DNA of 64,000 nt from Oscillospiraceae bacterium (lineage in GTDB: Bacteria > Bacillota > Clostridia > Oscillospirales > Acutalibacteraceae), in NCBI GenBank assembly GCA_015066175.1, contig SVOW01000010.1, positions 1 through 64,000 of the forward strand, read 5' to 3'. The notes under the pieces were generated by a model. It worked only from the letters and a program-made list of their open reading frames with translations. It was not told where the DNA came from and did no database searches. The translations under genes were made by a program, and so were the position numbers. Shown piece by piece: positions 1 to 8,477 of the stretch. Each line of letters starts with the position of its first letter. Position 1 is the stretch's first letter.

Positions 1-191
1 GCACCTTCTGCACCTGTAACATTAAGTGTTACATCGATTACTTCGCCTGCTTTGACTTCTGTTTTGTCGAATTCAAAATCAAACACGAAGTCTGTGCCTG
101 CAGATGCTTCGTCTGCTGCCATTGCTGCGAACGGAATAATACCAAGAAGCATTATTACACTCAAAGCAATTGCTAAGATTTTTTTCTTCAT
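1..191 (-). CDS. Secreted cohesin-like protein, N-terminal fragment (cut by window edge)
   Basis: Only the first 63 or so codons are in the window; the gene continues past base 1. The start is the ATG at 191-189, preceded by AGGAGG-like bases (200-205). The visible protein begins MKKKILAIALSVIMLLG, a Lys-rich then hydrophobic signal peptide with a cut likely after AAMA. The mature part starts with FEFDKTEVKAGEVIDVTLNVTG, the first strands seen in cohesin-type and related beta-sandwich domains, and resembles the start of the other cohesin-like proteins in this window. It lies 93 bases downstream of the next minus-strand gene, so the two may share a transcript. Secretion is seen in the sequence; the cohesin assignment is inference from a short stretch. 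Confidence 0.7.
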   Translation of the reverse strand, partial: MKKKILAIALSVIMLLGIIPFAAMAADEASAGTDFVFDFEFDKTEVKAGEVIDVTLNVTGAEG

Positions 192-219
192 AATATTTTC
201 CTCCTATTAAAACCCACGC

Positions 220-248
220 CGTCCAAAAGGCGAAACACCTTTTGGACG
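220..248 (-). terminator. Strong hairpin between two cohesin-protein genes
   Basis: An 11-base perfect stem (220-230 with 238-248) encloses a 7-base loop. On the minus strand it follows the stop of the 285-3332 gene, but the T run after it is short and delayed, so it may be a weak terminator or an RNA-processing or stability element rather than a full stop. Confidence 0.45.
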
Positions 249-284
249 AACAAGGTTATTTATAAAATCATTATTCGGAGATAA

Positions 285-3200
285 TTACCAGATAAGTGCT
301 ATCTTCTTAACGTGTCTGAGAACAGCTGAATAGTCAGTAACCATAATTCTGCCATTACCGTCGACATCAGCACATACAAAAGCATAATCTTCGAGAGTTG
401 CTACCTTCTTAACGTGTCTGAGGATTGCTGAATAGTCAGTAACCATAAGTCTGCCGTTACCGTCGATATCACCTTTAAGATGAATCTTGAGTTCTTCTTC
501 GATATCTTCATCTGCAACAACTACATCTGTGTATTCACGTGTTGCATGGTCTTTCTTAGAAACTCTAACTGTGTATGTGCCAGCTTCTACACCTTCGATA
601 AGGAAGTTCTGTGTGCCAACACCAGCAACTGTTGTTGAATATTTAACTTCGCCATCAGCGATAAGTTCGATTGTTGTAAGTTCGTCGCCATTATCTGTGC
701 TTGTAGCAAATGACTGAACTGTACCTGTGTAGTTAACGCCTTCCATTGCAATTGTTTCAACATTGTAGTTCATACCTGTTGTAACGTATGTGAGAGGTTT
801 AGTGTTAACTTCTGTATCTGAATAACCCATTGTGAATGTACCAGCTTTAACTTCAGCTGTCTTTGTCCAATCAGGGCTGATAAAGATAACTTCTGTTGTG
901 TCTTCTACATCACCGAGTGCTTTAACCTGGAATGTAACAAATACTTCATCCTTAGGCATTGCAAGTGTGTTGGGGTTAGATGTGTTTGTGTTATTGTTGA
1001 ATGCTGCTGTAATCCAAGCATAGTCATACTGTGCTTTAGCTTCATCTGTGTTCCATTTACCTGCATTTGATGTGTATTTGAAGCCGTTTGTAATACCTGA
1101 GTTACCGTTAAGGTCGTAACGTCCGTTTACAAAGCTGCTGTTTGCATCAAATGTAAGGTAAGACATACCGCCTTCGTTACCAACGAGTTCAAAGAGTGTC
1201 TTATCATAGAGGATGGGAAGCTGAACGCCTGTTACATAGTAGTTAGTTGTAAGTTTAACTGTTACTGTGATAACATCGTCTTTTACAGCTGATGCTTTAT
1301 TGAGAACGATCTGAACATTTGCATTTGCTTTTGATACGTCACGTGTAAGGCCTGCAAGTGCTGCTTCGAGTTCGTCTGCCCAACCGTCAACAATTGACTG
1401 CTGAGGAAGTTTCATATCGTCTGTGATTTTTGCAAGAACTGCATCGAGAGCTGCAAGTGATTCATCAGAGTAAGCTGAACGGTCAATAGCTGCAGCTTCT
1501 TCTCTGAGAGCATTGAGTTCTGTGTAATCAGCAGGACCTGAACCAAGTGAAGGAATAACGAATGATTCTCTTGAGAGTTCTTCGCCACATACTGAACAGT
1601 AAACTACCATATCGTATGAACCGTTTTCATCCATTGTTGCTTCAACTCTGTTTTCTTCAACTGCTTCTGCAGGAGTATGACCGAGAGCTTCAATAACTGT
1701 TGTTTCTCTTGAGAGTTCTTCGCCGCATACTGTACAGTAAACTACCATATCGTATGAGCCTGCGTTTACGCAGTCTGCTTCTGTTCTGTTTTCTTCAACT
1801 GCTTCTGCTTCTGTGTGACCAAGAGCTTCAACTTCATCAGCTACGTAGCTGTCGCCACAAACTGAACATGTGTATGTTGTGTAACCACCGTTTACACAAT
1901 CAGGAGCTGTTACTACAGCTTCATAATCATGACCGAGAGCATCGATAACGACTGTTTCTCTTGAAAGTTCAACTGCAGGAGTACAGCATGTACAATAAAC
2001 AACTTTATCATATGAACCATCTTCTGTACATGTTGCTTCTACTCTGTTTTCTTCTACGGGTTCACCTGAATAGTGACCAAGAGCTTCGATAACGAATGAT
2101 TCTCTTGAAACTTCTGCGCCACATACTGTACAGTAAACTACCATTTCGTATGAACCGTTTTCTGTGGGAGTTGCAGGAATTCTGTTTTCTTCAACTGCTT
2201 CGCCTTCTGTATGGCCGAGAGCAGGAACTGTAACTGTTTCTCTTGAAAGTTCAACTTTGGGTTCACAGCATGTGCAATAAACCACTTTATCGTATGAACC
2301 TGCGTTTACACAGTCTGCTGCTACTTCATTTTCGATTACTTCGTCGCCGGCTGTATGACCAAGAGCTTCGATAACGAATGATTCACGGGACACTTCAGCG
2401 CCACATACTGTACAGTAAACTACCATATCGTATGAACCGTTTTCTGTTGCAGTTGCTTCAATTCTGTTTTCTTCAACTGCTTCTGCAGGAGTGTGACCGA
2501 GAGCTTCAACTGTTGTTGTTTCTCTTGAAAGTTCTTCGTTACAAAGAGTACAATATGTTACCATATCGTATGAGCCTGCTGTTACGCAGTCTGCTGCTAC
2601 ATCGTTTTCTTTAACTGCTTCACCTGCAACGTGAACGCAACCTGCGAATTTAGCACCGTCAACATTGATGGGAAGGCCATAAAGTTTGCCCTGTGTTGCT
2701 GATGCTGAGATTGTTGTTGCGCCTTTACCAACGTATGTAGCTGATCTTGTATCGAAAGCAGGTGTATCAACGCCTTCTTCAACAACGAATACGGGATCAA
2801 CCATAATTACGCCTTTACCATCTGTGGGAGCGTCTGCTTTAACCTTAAGTTTGAAAGAAGCAAGGTCTGTTGCATTTGTGAATACGGGTGTTGCTGTTTC
2901 ACCTGCATCTGATGCAAGGCTTGCAAGCCATACATAACCGATTCTTACAAGACCGAACTGTGCTTTCTGTGCGTCTGAATAAAGACCTGCATACATAGCT
3001 TCCTGTGCTGCTGCATCGAGGTGAGCCTGTGCTACACCTGTGAATTTAGCACCGTCTGAAACGAGGAGATTTGTGAATGCATTGTCTGCTGTGCCAACAA
3101 CTTCATAATAGTTCTTGTCGTATGCCACCATAATCTGAAGGGCATGAACATTATAGTTGTTCTGGAGTGCTACTGTAACAGTAACTTCATCTCCGGGCAT

Positions 3201-3332
3201 GGGTTTTGTGTCATCTGTTTTGAGTGTGATAACAGCATCTTCTGTTGTCCACACTGTTGCAGATACTGCGACTGCAAATACGTTAACAATCATAAGTAAC
3301 GCAAGTGCAATACTGAGAACTTTTTTTGCCAT
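285..3332 (-). CDS. Large secreted protein: two cohesin-like domains, eight CxxC repeats, C-terminal dockerin
   Basis: 1015 residues; start ATG at 3332 with a TAGGAGG-type site just upstream. Order seen: signal peptide 1-25; cohesin-like beta-sandwich about 32-210; eight tandem repeats at 232-599, each with a central YCTVCG-type C-x2-C and ending ALGH; a helical FIVAR-like segment 600-662; a second cohesin-like domain about 668-850 (TNYYVTGVQLPILYD); a carboxypeptidase-regulatory-like beta domain about 868-950; and a duplicated dockerin at 953-1011 with two DxDGNGR-type calcium loops, each followed by a near-identical helix. Known families: cohesins bind dockerins to build cellulosomes, and a protein with both is adaptor-like. 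Scaffolding at the cell surface is inference. No membrane anchor or sortase signal is visible. It is 84 bases downstream of the 3417-4475 gene with no clear terminator between, so co-transcription is likely. Confidence 0.85.
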   Translation of the reverse strand: MAKKVLSIALALLMIVNVFAVAVSATVWTTEDAVITLKTDDTKPMPGDEVTVTVALQNNYNVHALQIMVAYDKNYYEVVGTADNAFTNLLVSDGAKFTGVAQAHLDAAAQEAMYAGLYSDAQKAQFGLVRIGYVWLASLASDAGETATPVFTNATDLASFKLKVKADAPTDGKGVIMVDPVFVVEEGVDTPAFDTRSATYVGKGATTISASATQGKLYGLPINVDGAKFAGCVHVAGEAVKENDVAADCVTAGSYDMVTYCTLCNEELSRETTTVEALGHTPAEAVEENRIEATATENGSYDMVVYCTVCGAEVSRESFVIEALGHTAGDEVIENEVAADCVNAGSYDKVVYCTCCEPKVELSRETVTVPALGHTEGEAVEENRIPATPTENGSYEMVVYCTVCGAEVSRESFVIEALGHYSGEPVEENRVEATCTEDGSYDKVVYCTCCTPAVELSRETVVIDALGHDYEAVVTAPDCVNGGYTTYTCSVCGDSYVADEVEALGHTEAEAVEENRTEADCVNAGSYDMVVYCTVCGEELSRETTVIEALGHTPAEAVEENRVEATMDENGSYDMVVYCSVCGEELSRESFVIPSLGSGPADYTELNALREEAAAIDRSAYSDESLAALDAVLAKITDDMKLPQQSIVDGWADELEAALAGLTRDVSKANANVQIVLNKASAVKDDVITVTVKLTTNYYVTGVQLPILYDKTLFELVGNEGGMSYLTFDANSSFVNGRYDLNGNSGITNGFKYTSNAGKWNTDEAKAQYDYAWITAAFNNNTNTSNPNTLAMPKDEVFVTFQVKALGDVEDTTEVIFISPDWTKTAEVKAGTFTMGYSDTEVNTKPLTYVTTGMNYNVETIAMEGVNYTGTVQSFATSTDNGDELTTIELIADGEVKYSTTVAGVGTQNFLIEGVEAGTYTVRVSKKDHATREYTDVVVADEDIEEELKIHLKGDIDGNGRLMVTDYSAILRHVKKVATLEDYAFVCADVDGNGRIMVTDYSAVLRHVKKIALIW
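1536..2639 (-). repeat. Eight tandem CxxC protein repeats (about 46 codons each)
   Basis: Seven long units (46-50 codons) and one short unit (about 38) lie head to tail inside the 285-3332 gene. Each unit has a [17 protein letters not shown] core with C-x2-C, then a Ser-Arg-Glu step and an ALGH end. Units alternate between a type with CTVCG and one with CTCC plus two extra residues before LSRE. DNA identity between units is high enough to give long shared stretches. Similar units occur in the 37273-38991 gene. Confidence 0.9.
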
Positions 3333-3416
3333 TTTGTTTACCTCCTAAAATGGTAAATTTGGTATTAATATAATGCTTTATATTTTAATTCTCTTTCCGA
3401 GAAAAACACCACTGAA

Positions 3417-4475
3417 TTATAAACTGACTACAGTGCCTGTTGCCTGATCAATTTCATACTCGAAATTGAGATAAGCGTCGAGGGCGATTTTATCGTTTGC
3501 ATCAACTTTTCCGTCACCGTTAAGGTCGGCTGCAACTTTCTGAACGCCACTGAATGAAACACCGTATGCTTCATACCAGTCAAGAAGCATAAGGTCCATA
3601 TAGTCCACATATGCATCACCGTTAATATCACCGGCAATAATAAGTGTATATGTTTCGTATGTAATACCGTTGTGTGCAAGGCTGACTTTTGAACCGGTAC
3701 CCATTCTGTTTTCTTTTACAGTAACAATTACAATTTCTCCTACAGAAGGATATACATAAGAATCGAGGTTATCAACTGTGCCGATTGCAATGCCTTTGAT
3801 ATATTTCTTTGTCTTATCAAGAACCACCCCTGAATCTTCTACCGGAAGAATTTCGGGTGTCACACATTCAACTGTTGCACCTGCGAAAGTGTGAACAAGA
3901 GTTTCACACTTTACAACCTTATCAGGTGAGAAAGGCTCTTCCATATCAGTCAATATGTAATTATAGAAACGGGGATAGTCTTCGGGAATTACGATGACAC
4001 CTGCATCTCCGACATTAATATCCTCTTTAACCTTAAGCTGGAAAGTAAAACAATCCATACCATCTTCCTGATTGTACGGTGTAACACCTGTTGCAGAAAC
4101 AGCCGCTGTCCACTGAACAAGAACACCTGTGTAATCAGTTGAAGAATATGTTGTTGTATAAACTGTGTTATCAGGTTTTTCGTTACATATTGCTGAACCG
4201 CCAAGAGCATTCAATTCATCTGTTGCCTTAACGGAACCTTCCACTAACTCAAAAAATGCATTAGAAAAAAGCACCGGCCAACGCATTGCTGTAGCGTAAT
4301 AATTGTTTGCAACATTTACTGTTACTTCGATTATATCTCCGGCAACCACCGTGTCGACATTTGTTTTTATTGTGACATTTGCTACTTCTCCTTCTGCAGA
4401 AACTGCAATAGCAAACATGCCGAAAGCAATCACAACAGCAAGAAGAATAGACAAGAGTCTGACTGACTTTTTCAT
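3417..4475 (-). CDS. Secreted cohesin-like protein with C-terminal dockerin
   Basis: 352 residues. Start ATG at 4475 with GGGAGCGAGG about a dozen bases upstream. A signal peptide (1-27, KKSVRLLSILLAVV then AIAVSA) is followed by a cohesin-like domain (about 32-205, NNYYATAMRWPVLF), a roughly 65-residue linker domain (about 222-280) containing GTGSKVSL, and a dockerin-type pair at 281-338 with GDINGDAYVD and ADLNGDGKVD calcium loops. The linker domain also precedes the dockerin in the 37273-38991 protein, so it looks like a conserved companion module. As with its neighbour, having both domains suggests an adaptor role on the outside of the cell; partners are unknown. A promoter lies just upstream (4541-4569). 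Confidence 0.83.
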   Translation of the reverse strand: MKKSVRLLSILLAVVIAFGMFAIAVSAEGEVANVTIKTNVDTVVAGDIIEVTVNVANNYYATAMRWPVLFSNAFFELVEGSVKATDELNALGGSAICNEKPDNTVYTTTYSSTDYTGVLVQWTAAVSATGVTPYNQEDGMDCFTFQLKVKEDINVGDAGVIVIPEDYPRFYNYILTDMEEPFSPDKVVKCETLVHTFAGATVECVTPEILPVEDSGVVLDKTKKYIKGIAIGTVDNLDSYVYPSVGEIVIVTVKENRMGTGSKVSLAHNGITYETYTLIIAGDINGDAYVDYMDLMLLDWYEAYGVSFSGVQKVAADLNGDGKVDANDKIALDAYLNFEYEIDQATGTVVSL

Positions 4476-4540
4476 TATATTTCAGACCTCGCTCCCATAA
4501 AAATGCAGATAATTACACTTTTATCTTATTCTACAATGGG

Positions 4541-4569
4541 ATTTTACCACAAAGAACCGCAGATGTAAA
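4541..4569 (-). promoter_or_regulatory. Promoter for the 3417-4475 gene
   Basis: On the minus strand TTTACA (4569-4564), a 17-base spacer and TAAAAT (4546-4541). It faces away from the plus-strand promoter at 4686-4714; the nearly 300 bases between the two genes hold these two promoters and nothing else that I can identify. Confidence 0.6.
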
Positions 4570-4685
4570 TAGGTTTTGATGAATTTTATATTAATTTTTA
4601 TTAATTTTGGTGAAATTGTGAAGTGTTTTATGTGGAATTTATCAAAACATCACAAATCGTTACAAATAATTTTTGTAAAATACTA

Positions 4686-4714
4686 TTGCAATATTCAGCG
4701 AATTAATATATACT
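4686..4714 (+). promoter_or_regulatory. Promoter for the BMP-type lipoprotein gene
   Basis: TTGCAA (4686-4691), a 17-base spacer and TATACT (4709-4714). The expected start near 4721 leaves a leader of about 50 bases before the ATG at 4774. Confidence 0.6.
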
Positions 4715-4773
4715 TATATTATTATGCGGTGTCGTTTCTACGAAAACGCAAAGTATTGGAGGTAAATTCTCTT

Positions 4774-5673
4774 ATGAAAAAGTTCAAAAAGTTTATTTCT
4801 GTTATTATGGCAGCATTCATCGTTCTTACTCTGGCATCATGTAATCTTATTCAGGATGCTGAAATTGTCGCTGTGATTCCCAATGAAGCTGACGCTAAAG
4901 ATTTCCACGGCGTTGAACCGGGAGATATCCGTATCGGTATTCTTTACTCAAGCGACTACGAGAGAGAAGGCACACCTGCTTTCATCCAGAATGAAGCAAT
5001 CAACACAATGTGCGGTACATATGGAATCGCAGGCACTATTCCTAAGAACAAGCTTCCCCTTGATAACCCCTCAAAAATTGAAAACGCTATTATTTCATGC
5101 GTAAAAGAAAGCGGATGTAACGTTGTTCTTTCTACTGACCCTGCTTTCACTGACATTGTTTACAAATTCGCAAACAATGAAGATTACAAAAACATTGCTT
5201 TCGTTTGCCTTGACGGTGCAAAGAAATATGACAGCACTAAAAACTTCATTTGCTTCTATCCCACATACGAAGAAGCTTATTGCCTTGCAGGTATCGCTGC
5301 TGCAACAAACGGTGGTGCTAACATAAAGTTTACAATGGATGAAAACGCACCTGCTACAGCTCTTGATTCATTCAAGCTCGGTGTTAACGCTGTTAATCCC
5401 AATGCAAAAGTTATCGATGGTTCTGCAATCGATGTATACGGCACTATCCAGACAAACTGGCACATTTTCTATCTTACACTCATCGAGAACATTTGTCTCG
5501 GTAAATTCCAGGAAATGGATAACTACTATCAGGGTGTTGCAACAGGCTTCTGCGATTTCATCCCTTCAGAAGAATATACAACAGCAGATGTTGACGCAAA
5601 ACTTACAGAAGCAAAAGCTAATCTCTGCGATGGCAAATGGGATATAACAAAAACAGACACTATTGCATTCTGA
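4774..5673 (+). CDS. BMP-family (PnrA/Med-like) substrate-binding lipoprotein
   Basis: 299 residues. The open frame extends upstream to 4576, but the ATG at 4774 has a TTGGAGG site 7 bases before it and opens a lipoprotein signal: MKKFKKFISVIMAAF then LASC, with the lipid-bound Cys at about residue 24. The mature part matches the basic membrane protein family of type I binding proteins: an IRIGILYSSD first strand, a NVVLSTDPAF segment, and YPTYEEAYCLAGIAAA, the place of the family's EGSFLAG-like motif. Relatives bind nucleosides for ABC import or act as Med-type regulators; no permease or ATPase gene is adjacent, so the ligand and partner are unknown. It is transcribed alone between a promoter (4686) and a terminator (5686). 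Confidence 0.75.
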   Translation: MKKFKKFISVIMAAFIVLTLASCNLIQDAEIVAVIPNEADAKDFHGVEPGDIRIGILYSSDYEREGTPAFIQNEAINTMCGTYGIAGTIPKNKLPLDNPSKIENAIISCVKESGCNVVLSTDPAFTDIVYKFANNEDYKNIAFVCLDGAKKYDSTKNFICFYPTYEEAYCLAGIAAATNGGANIKFTMDENAPATALDSFKLGVNAVNPNAKVIDGSAIDVYGTIQTNWHIFYLTLIENICLGKFQEMDNYYQGVATGFCDFIPSEEYTTADVDAKLTEAKANLCDGKWDITKTDTIAF

Positions 5674-5685
5674 GAAAACAATTTT

Positions 5686-5716
5686 AAGCTGCTGTAAAAC
5701 AGCAGCTTATTTTTTT
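5686..5716 (+). terminator. Intrinsic terminator after the BMP lipoprotein
   Basis: A 9-base perfect stem (AAGCTGCTG with CAGCAGCTT), a 5-base loop and a run of seven T. Confidence 0.9.
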
Positions 5717-5750
5717 GCGTTTCAGACAAACGTTATAAAGGAGCTTCACT

Positions 5751-7124
5751 ATGAAACACATCGATATAAGAGATATCGTAACAGATAAAAATCATCTTGA
5801 AAAAGCGGTCGTTGTATGCGGTTGGATCAGAACTGCCAGAGATTCAAAAAACATGGCCTTTCTCGAAATCAACGACGGCACTACTCTGAAGCATCTCCAG
5901 ATTGTTATTGACAAATCTGCGCTTACAGACATCGACCCTGAAGCAATGAAACTGGGGGCCTCTGTAAAAGTGTGCGGTAAAGCAGTTGTGTCCCGTCAGG
6001 GAGGCGTTGAAATTGAAGCTGACGAAATTTCATTGCTGGGAAAATGTCCCGCTGACTATCCTTTGCAGAAAAAACGCCATACTCTTGAATATCTGCGTAC
6101 AATGCCTCACATAAGAACACGCACAAACACATTCAACGCTATTTTCAGAGTCCGCTCTGTTATGGCAGACGCAATTCACAGATATTTTCAGGAAAGAGGC
6201 TATGTCTATATCCACACTCCTTTGATTACAGGAAGTGACTGTGAAGGTGCAGGTGAAATGTTTAAAGTTACCACAATAGGTCACAGCAGTGAATACAAAA
6301 ACGCTGATGAATATTACAGCAATGATTTTTTCGGAAAGCGTGCAGGATTAAGCGTTTCAGGTCAACTTGAAGGCGAAGTTGCTGCTATGGCTCTGGGTAA
6401 AATTTACACTTTCGGCCCGTCATTCAGAGCAGAAAAAAGCAATACTCCACGCCATGTGGCTGAATTCTGGCATGTAGAGCCTGAGGTCGCTTTTGCTGAA
6501 CTTGATGATATCATTGAAATTGCAGAAGAAATGATAAAATACATCGTTTCTGATGTGGTTGAAAAATGTTCTGCGGAACTTAACTTTTTCAATCAGCATT
6601 TTGAAAACGGATTAATCGAAAAACTCGAAAGATTAATCAAACAGGATTTTGCTGTTGTTGAATATACCAAAGCAATAGAATTATTGAAAGAATCCGGCAA
6701 GAAATTTCAATATCCAATTGAGTGGGGCTGCGATTTACAAACAGAACACGAACGATATATTACCGAAGAAGTATTCAACAAACCTGTATTCATTACAAAT
6801 TATCCGAAAGATATCAAATCTTTTTACATGAAACAGAACAATGACGGCAAAACTGTTGCCGCAACAGACCTTCTCGTGCCCGGTGTCGGAGAAATCATCG
6901 GATGCAGTGAACGAGAAGCTGATTACGATAAACTTGTGCAGGCTATGAAAGACAGAAATATGAACCTTGATGATTACTCTGATTATCTTGACCTGAGAAA
7001 ATACGGAAGTGTTCCTCACAGCGGATTCGGTCTCGGGTTTGAGAGAATCATAATGTATGTTACAGGTGTTCAGAACATACGTGATGTAATTCTTTACCCT
7101 CGCACAGTAGGCTCAATCAGATAA
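5751..7124 (+). CDS. asnS: Asparagine--tRNA ligase
   Basis: 457 residues, normal for the family; charges tRNA-Asn in the cytoplasm. The start is the ATG at 5751 after AAAGGAG. An N-terminal OB-fold anticodon-binding domain (about 15-110, VVVCGWIRTARDSKNMAFLEI) is followed by a class II aminoacyl-tRNA synthetase core. Class II motif 2 is visible as FGPSFRAEKSNTPRHVAEFWHVEPE (about 223-247; the Arg binds ATP) and motif 3 as GFGLGFERIIMYVTG near the C-terminus. The insertion FFGKRAGLSVSGQLEGE and the H-x-AEFW-x-VEPE pattern favour AsnRS over AspRS. It starts only 35 bases after a terminator, so either read-through or a poor promoter inside the hairpin region must drive it; no T-box leader is present. 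Confidence 0.95.
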   Translation: MKHIDIRDIVTDKNHLEKAVVVCGWIRTARDSKNMAFLEINDGTTLKHLQIVIDKSALTDIDPEAMKLGASVKVCGKAVVSRQGGVEIEADEISLLGKCPADYPLQKKRHTLEYLRTMPHIRTRTNTFNAIFRVRSVMADAIHRYFQERGYVYIHTPLITGSDCEGAGEMFKVTTIGHSSEYKNADEYYSNDFFGKRAGLSVSGQLEGEVAAMALGKIYTFGPSFRAEKSNTPRHVAEFWHVEPEVAFAELDDIIEIAEEMIKYIVSDVVEKCSAELNFFNQHFENGLIEKLERLIKQDFAVVEYTKAIELLKESGKKFQYPIEWGCDLQTEHERYITEEVFNKPVFITNYPKDIKSFYMKQNNDGKTVAATDLLVPGVGEIIGCSEREADYDKLVQAMKDRNMNLDDYSDYLDLRKYGSVPHSGFGLGFERIIMYVTGVQNIRDVILYPRTVGSIR

Positions 7125-7130
7125 AAGCAT

Positions 7131-7168
7131 AAAAAAACTCGTAAAGCGTTGACTTTACGAGTTTTTTT
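7131..7168. terminator. Bidirectional terminator between asnS and the zinc-ribbon protein gene
   Basis: A 16-base perfect inverted repeat with A run on the left and T run on the right (AAAAAAACTCGTAAAG and its complement) around a 6-base loop. It serves asnS from the plus side and the 7173-7667 gene from the minus side. Confidence 0.92.
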
Positions 7169-7172
7169 GTTT

Positions 7173-7667
7173 TTATTTGAAAAGTTCAATTGAAGAAACG
7201 ATGGGTGCTTCAACTGATTTACCGCTGTTTGTTTTGAAGAAACAAATAACAGAAACGATGAACAATGCTGCTGCTGCAAGCCAACCTAAAACCGGAATCA
7301 AAGTGCAAAGAGTAGTTGCTGCTGCAAGTTTTGCTCCCTGCTTTGCATGGAATGCAAGATATTCAGAATTTTCTTTCTGTCCGATGAGCAAAGCAATAAC
7401 AACACCAACTGCACCAAGAAGATATGCGAGAGAAGCATAGAATTTATTTTTCGCAACTTCATCTGCATCAAATTCTGCTGTATGGTCTTTAGGGTCATAT
7501 GCAGGCTGCTGCATTGCGGTCTGCTGGTACATAGGCGGCTGCTGCATTGCAGGCTGCTGATACATCGGGGGCTGCTGAGGAGCAGCATTATTAATGCTGA
7601 ATCCGCAATTTCTGCAAAAAGCTCCGCCCTCTTCAATAGGACTTCCACACTTAGGACAAACGTTCAT
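7173..7667 (-). CDS. Zinc-ribbon membrane protein (DUF4870-like)
   Basis: 164 residues; ATG at 7667 after AAAGGAG. An N-terminal zinc ribbon (CPKCG at 4-8, CRNCG at 18-22) is followed by a Gln/Pro/Met/Tyr-rich linker with tandem PMYQQPAMQQ-like repeats (about 29-57), then a membrane domain with hydrophobic helices near 84-100 and 122-148. The AFHAKQGAKL stretch between them resembles the DUF4870 family of small membrane proteins. The zinc-ribbon plus QQP linker plus membrane-domain plan is shared with the 16100-16507 gene at the other end of the signalling island, which brackets it with look-alike proteins. No function is known; a link to the kinases is inferred from position and the shared ribbon. 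Confidence 0.75.
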   Translation of the reverse strand: MNVCPKCGSPIEEGGAFCRNCGFSINNAAPQQPPMYQQPAMQQPPMYQQTAMQQPAYDPKDHTAEFDADEVAKNKFYASLAYLLGAVGVVIALLIGQKENSEYLAFHAKQGAKLAAATTLCTLIPVLGWLAAAALFIVSVICFFKTNSGKSVEAPIVSSIELFK

Positions 7668-7837
7668 TTCATTATCTCCTTTTAAATTTAATTATTTACA
7701 GGCATCTGCCTTTGTTAACTTATAATAAATATTTTTGAATAATATGACGGTTACTTTTTCTTTATGATACCGATAGGATTTTCCCAAAAGATAGTTCATT
7801 CATATACATAAAGATATCTGCTTTACAAACCGTTTTA

Positions 7838-8374
7838 TTATTCTACTCTCTGGCCGCAGCCAACGCAGAAAATACTGTCAGGATCAAGCTTTGAACCACA
7901 ATTTGTGCAGAACAATGCCTTTTCTTCATCTGCTGCTTTGGGAGCAAACATTGTTATTACGGGTGATTCATTTGTTGCTGTGGGCCATTTATAACCACAA
8001 GATGTGCAGAAGCGCATATCCTCATTGCAACTTGCACCGCATCTGGGACATTTTTTTCTCGGGTTTTCTTCTGTAGGAATAATCACCTGAGTTGCACCTA
8101 TATCCTGCGGTTTTGGAAGGTCAGGAATATTGTTTACGGGAGCAACAGGAGGCTCAACCGGTGCGTTTTGTTTTTCCAAACGCTTGATACTGTCGCTGAT
8201 TTTTACACAGAATTCAAGTGATGAAAACATAAGACCGTTAAAAAATTCTTCTGCAGGACGGCTTTCGTCTCTGTTCTGCATTTCTGTAAAAACTTTTTCG
8301 CCAAACTGTCTGTAAAGATTGTCAAGAACTTCCTGTTCATTAACAGCCTGAGAATTTTCGATGTTTTTTTTCAT
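7838..8374 (-). CDS. Double zinc-ribbon protein
   Basis: 178 residues, ATG at 8374 with AAAAGGAG. The N-terminal half is helical and charged, starting NSQAVNEQEVLDNLYRQFGEKV. The C-terminal half has two zinc ribbons: CPRCG/CTSCG at about 110-128 and CTNCG/CVGCG at about 156-174, joined by a short linker. There is no membrane segment or signal peptide, so it is probably cytoplasmic. It has its own consensus promoter (8420-8448) in the gap after the kinase gene, so it can be expressed apart from the kinases. Double zinc-ribbon proteins of this kind are common and poorly understood; adaptor binding to the zinc-ribbon kinases is inference. Confidence 0.75.
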   Translation of the reverse strand: MKKNIENSQAVNEQEVLDNLYRQFGEKVFTEMQNRDESRPAEEFFNGLMFSSLEFCVKISDSIKRLEKQNAPVEPPVAPVNNIPDLPKPQDIGATQVIIPTEENPRKKCPRCGASCNEDMRFCTSCGYKWPTATNESPVITMFAPKAADEEKALFCTNCGSKLDPDSIFCVGCGQRVE

Positions 8375-8419
8375 TTATATCTGCTCCTTTTAACTATACT
8401 TTTTTATAAGTTCAAAAAT

Positions 8420-8448
8420 ATTATAAGAAAAATGGTTACCGGTGTCAA
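8420..8448 (-). promoter_or_regulatory. Consensus promoter for the double zinc-ribbon gene
   Basis: A perfect TTGACA (8448-8443), 17-base spacer and perfect TATAAT (8425-8420) on the minus strand, 46 bases before the ATG at 8374. This is one of the best sigma-A promoters in the window. Confidence 0.85.
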
Positions 8449-8477
8449 TCAGGAAAATTTATGTTTTTCAAAACATT

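Noticed and set aside
1700..2614. Several plus-strand open frames rich in Leu, Arg and Gln across the CxxC repeats
   Set aside because: They are antisense shadows of the repeated minus-strand gene; no ribosome sites and the same sequence recurs in each unit.
1536..2639. Regular repeats that could be mistaken for a CRISPR array or tandem satellite
   Set aside because: Units of about 140 bases are in frame, code for conserved protein repeats and have no short spacers; no cas genes are near.
4576..4773. N-terminal extension of the BMP lipoprotein gene
   Set aside because: It crosses the promoter at 4686-4714 and has no ribosome site; the ATG at 4774 gives a perfect lipoprotein signal.
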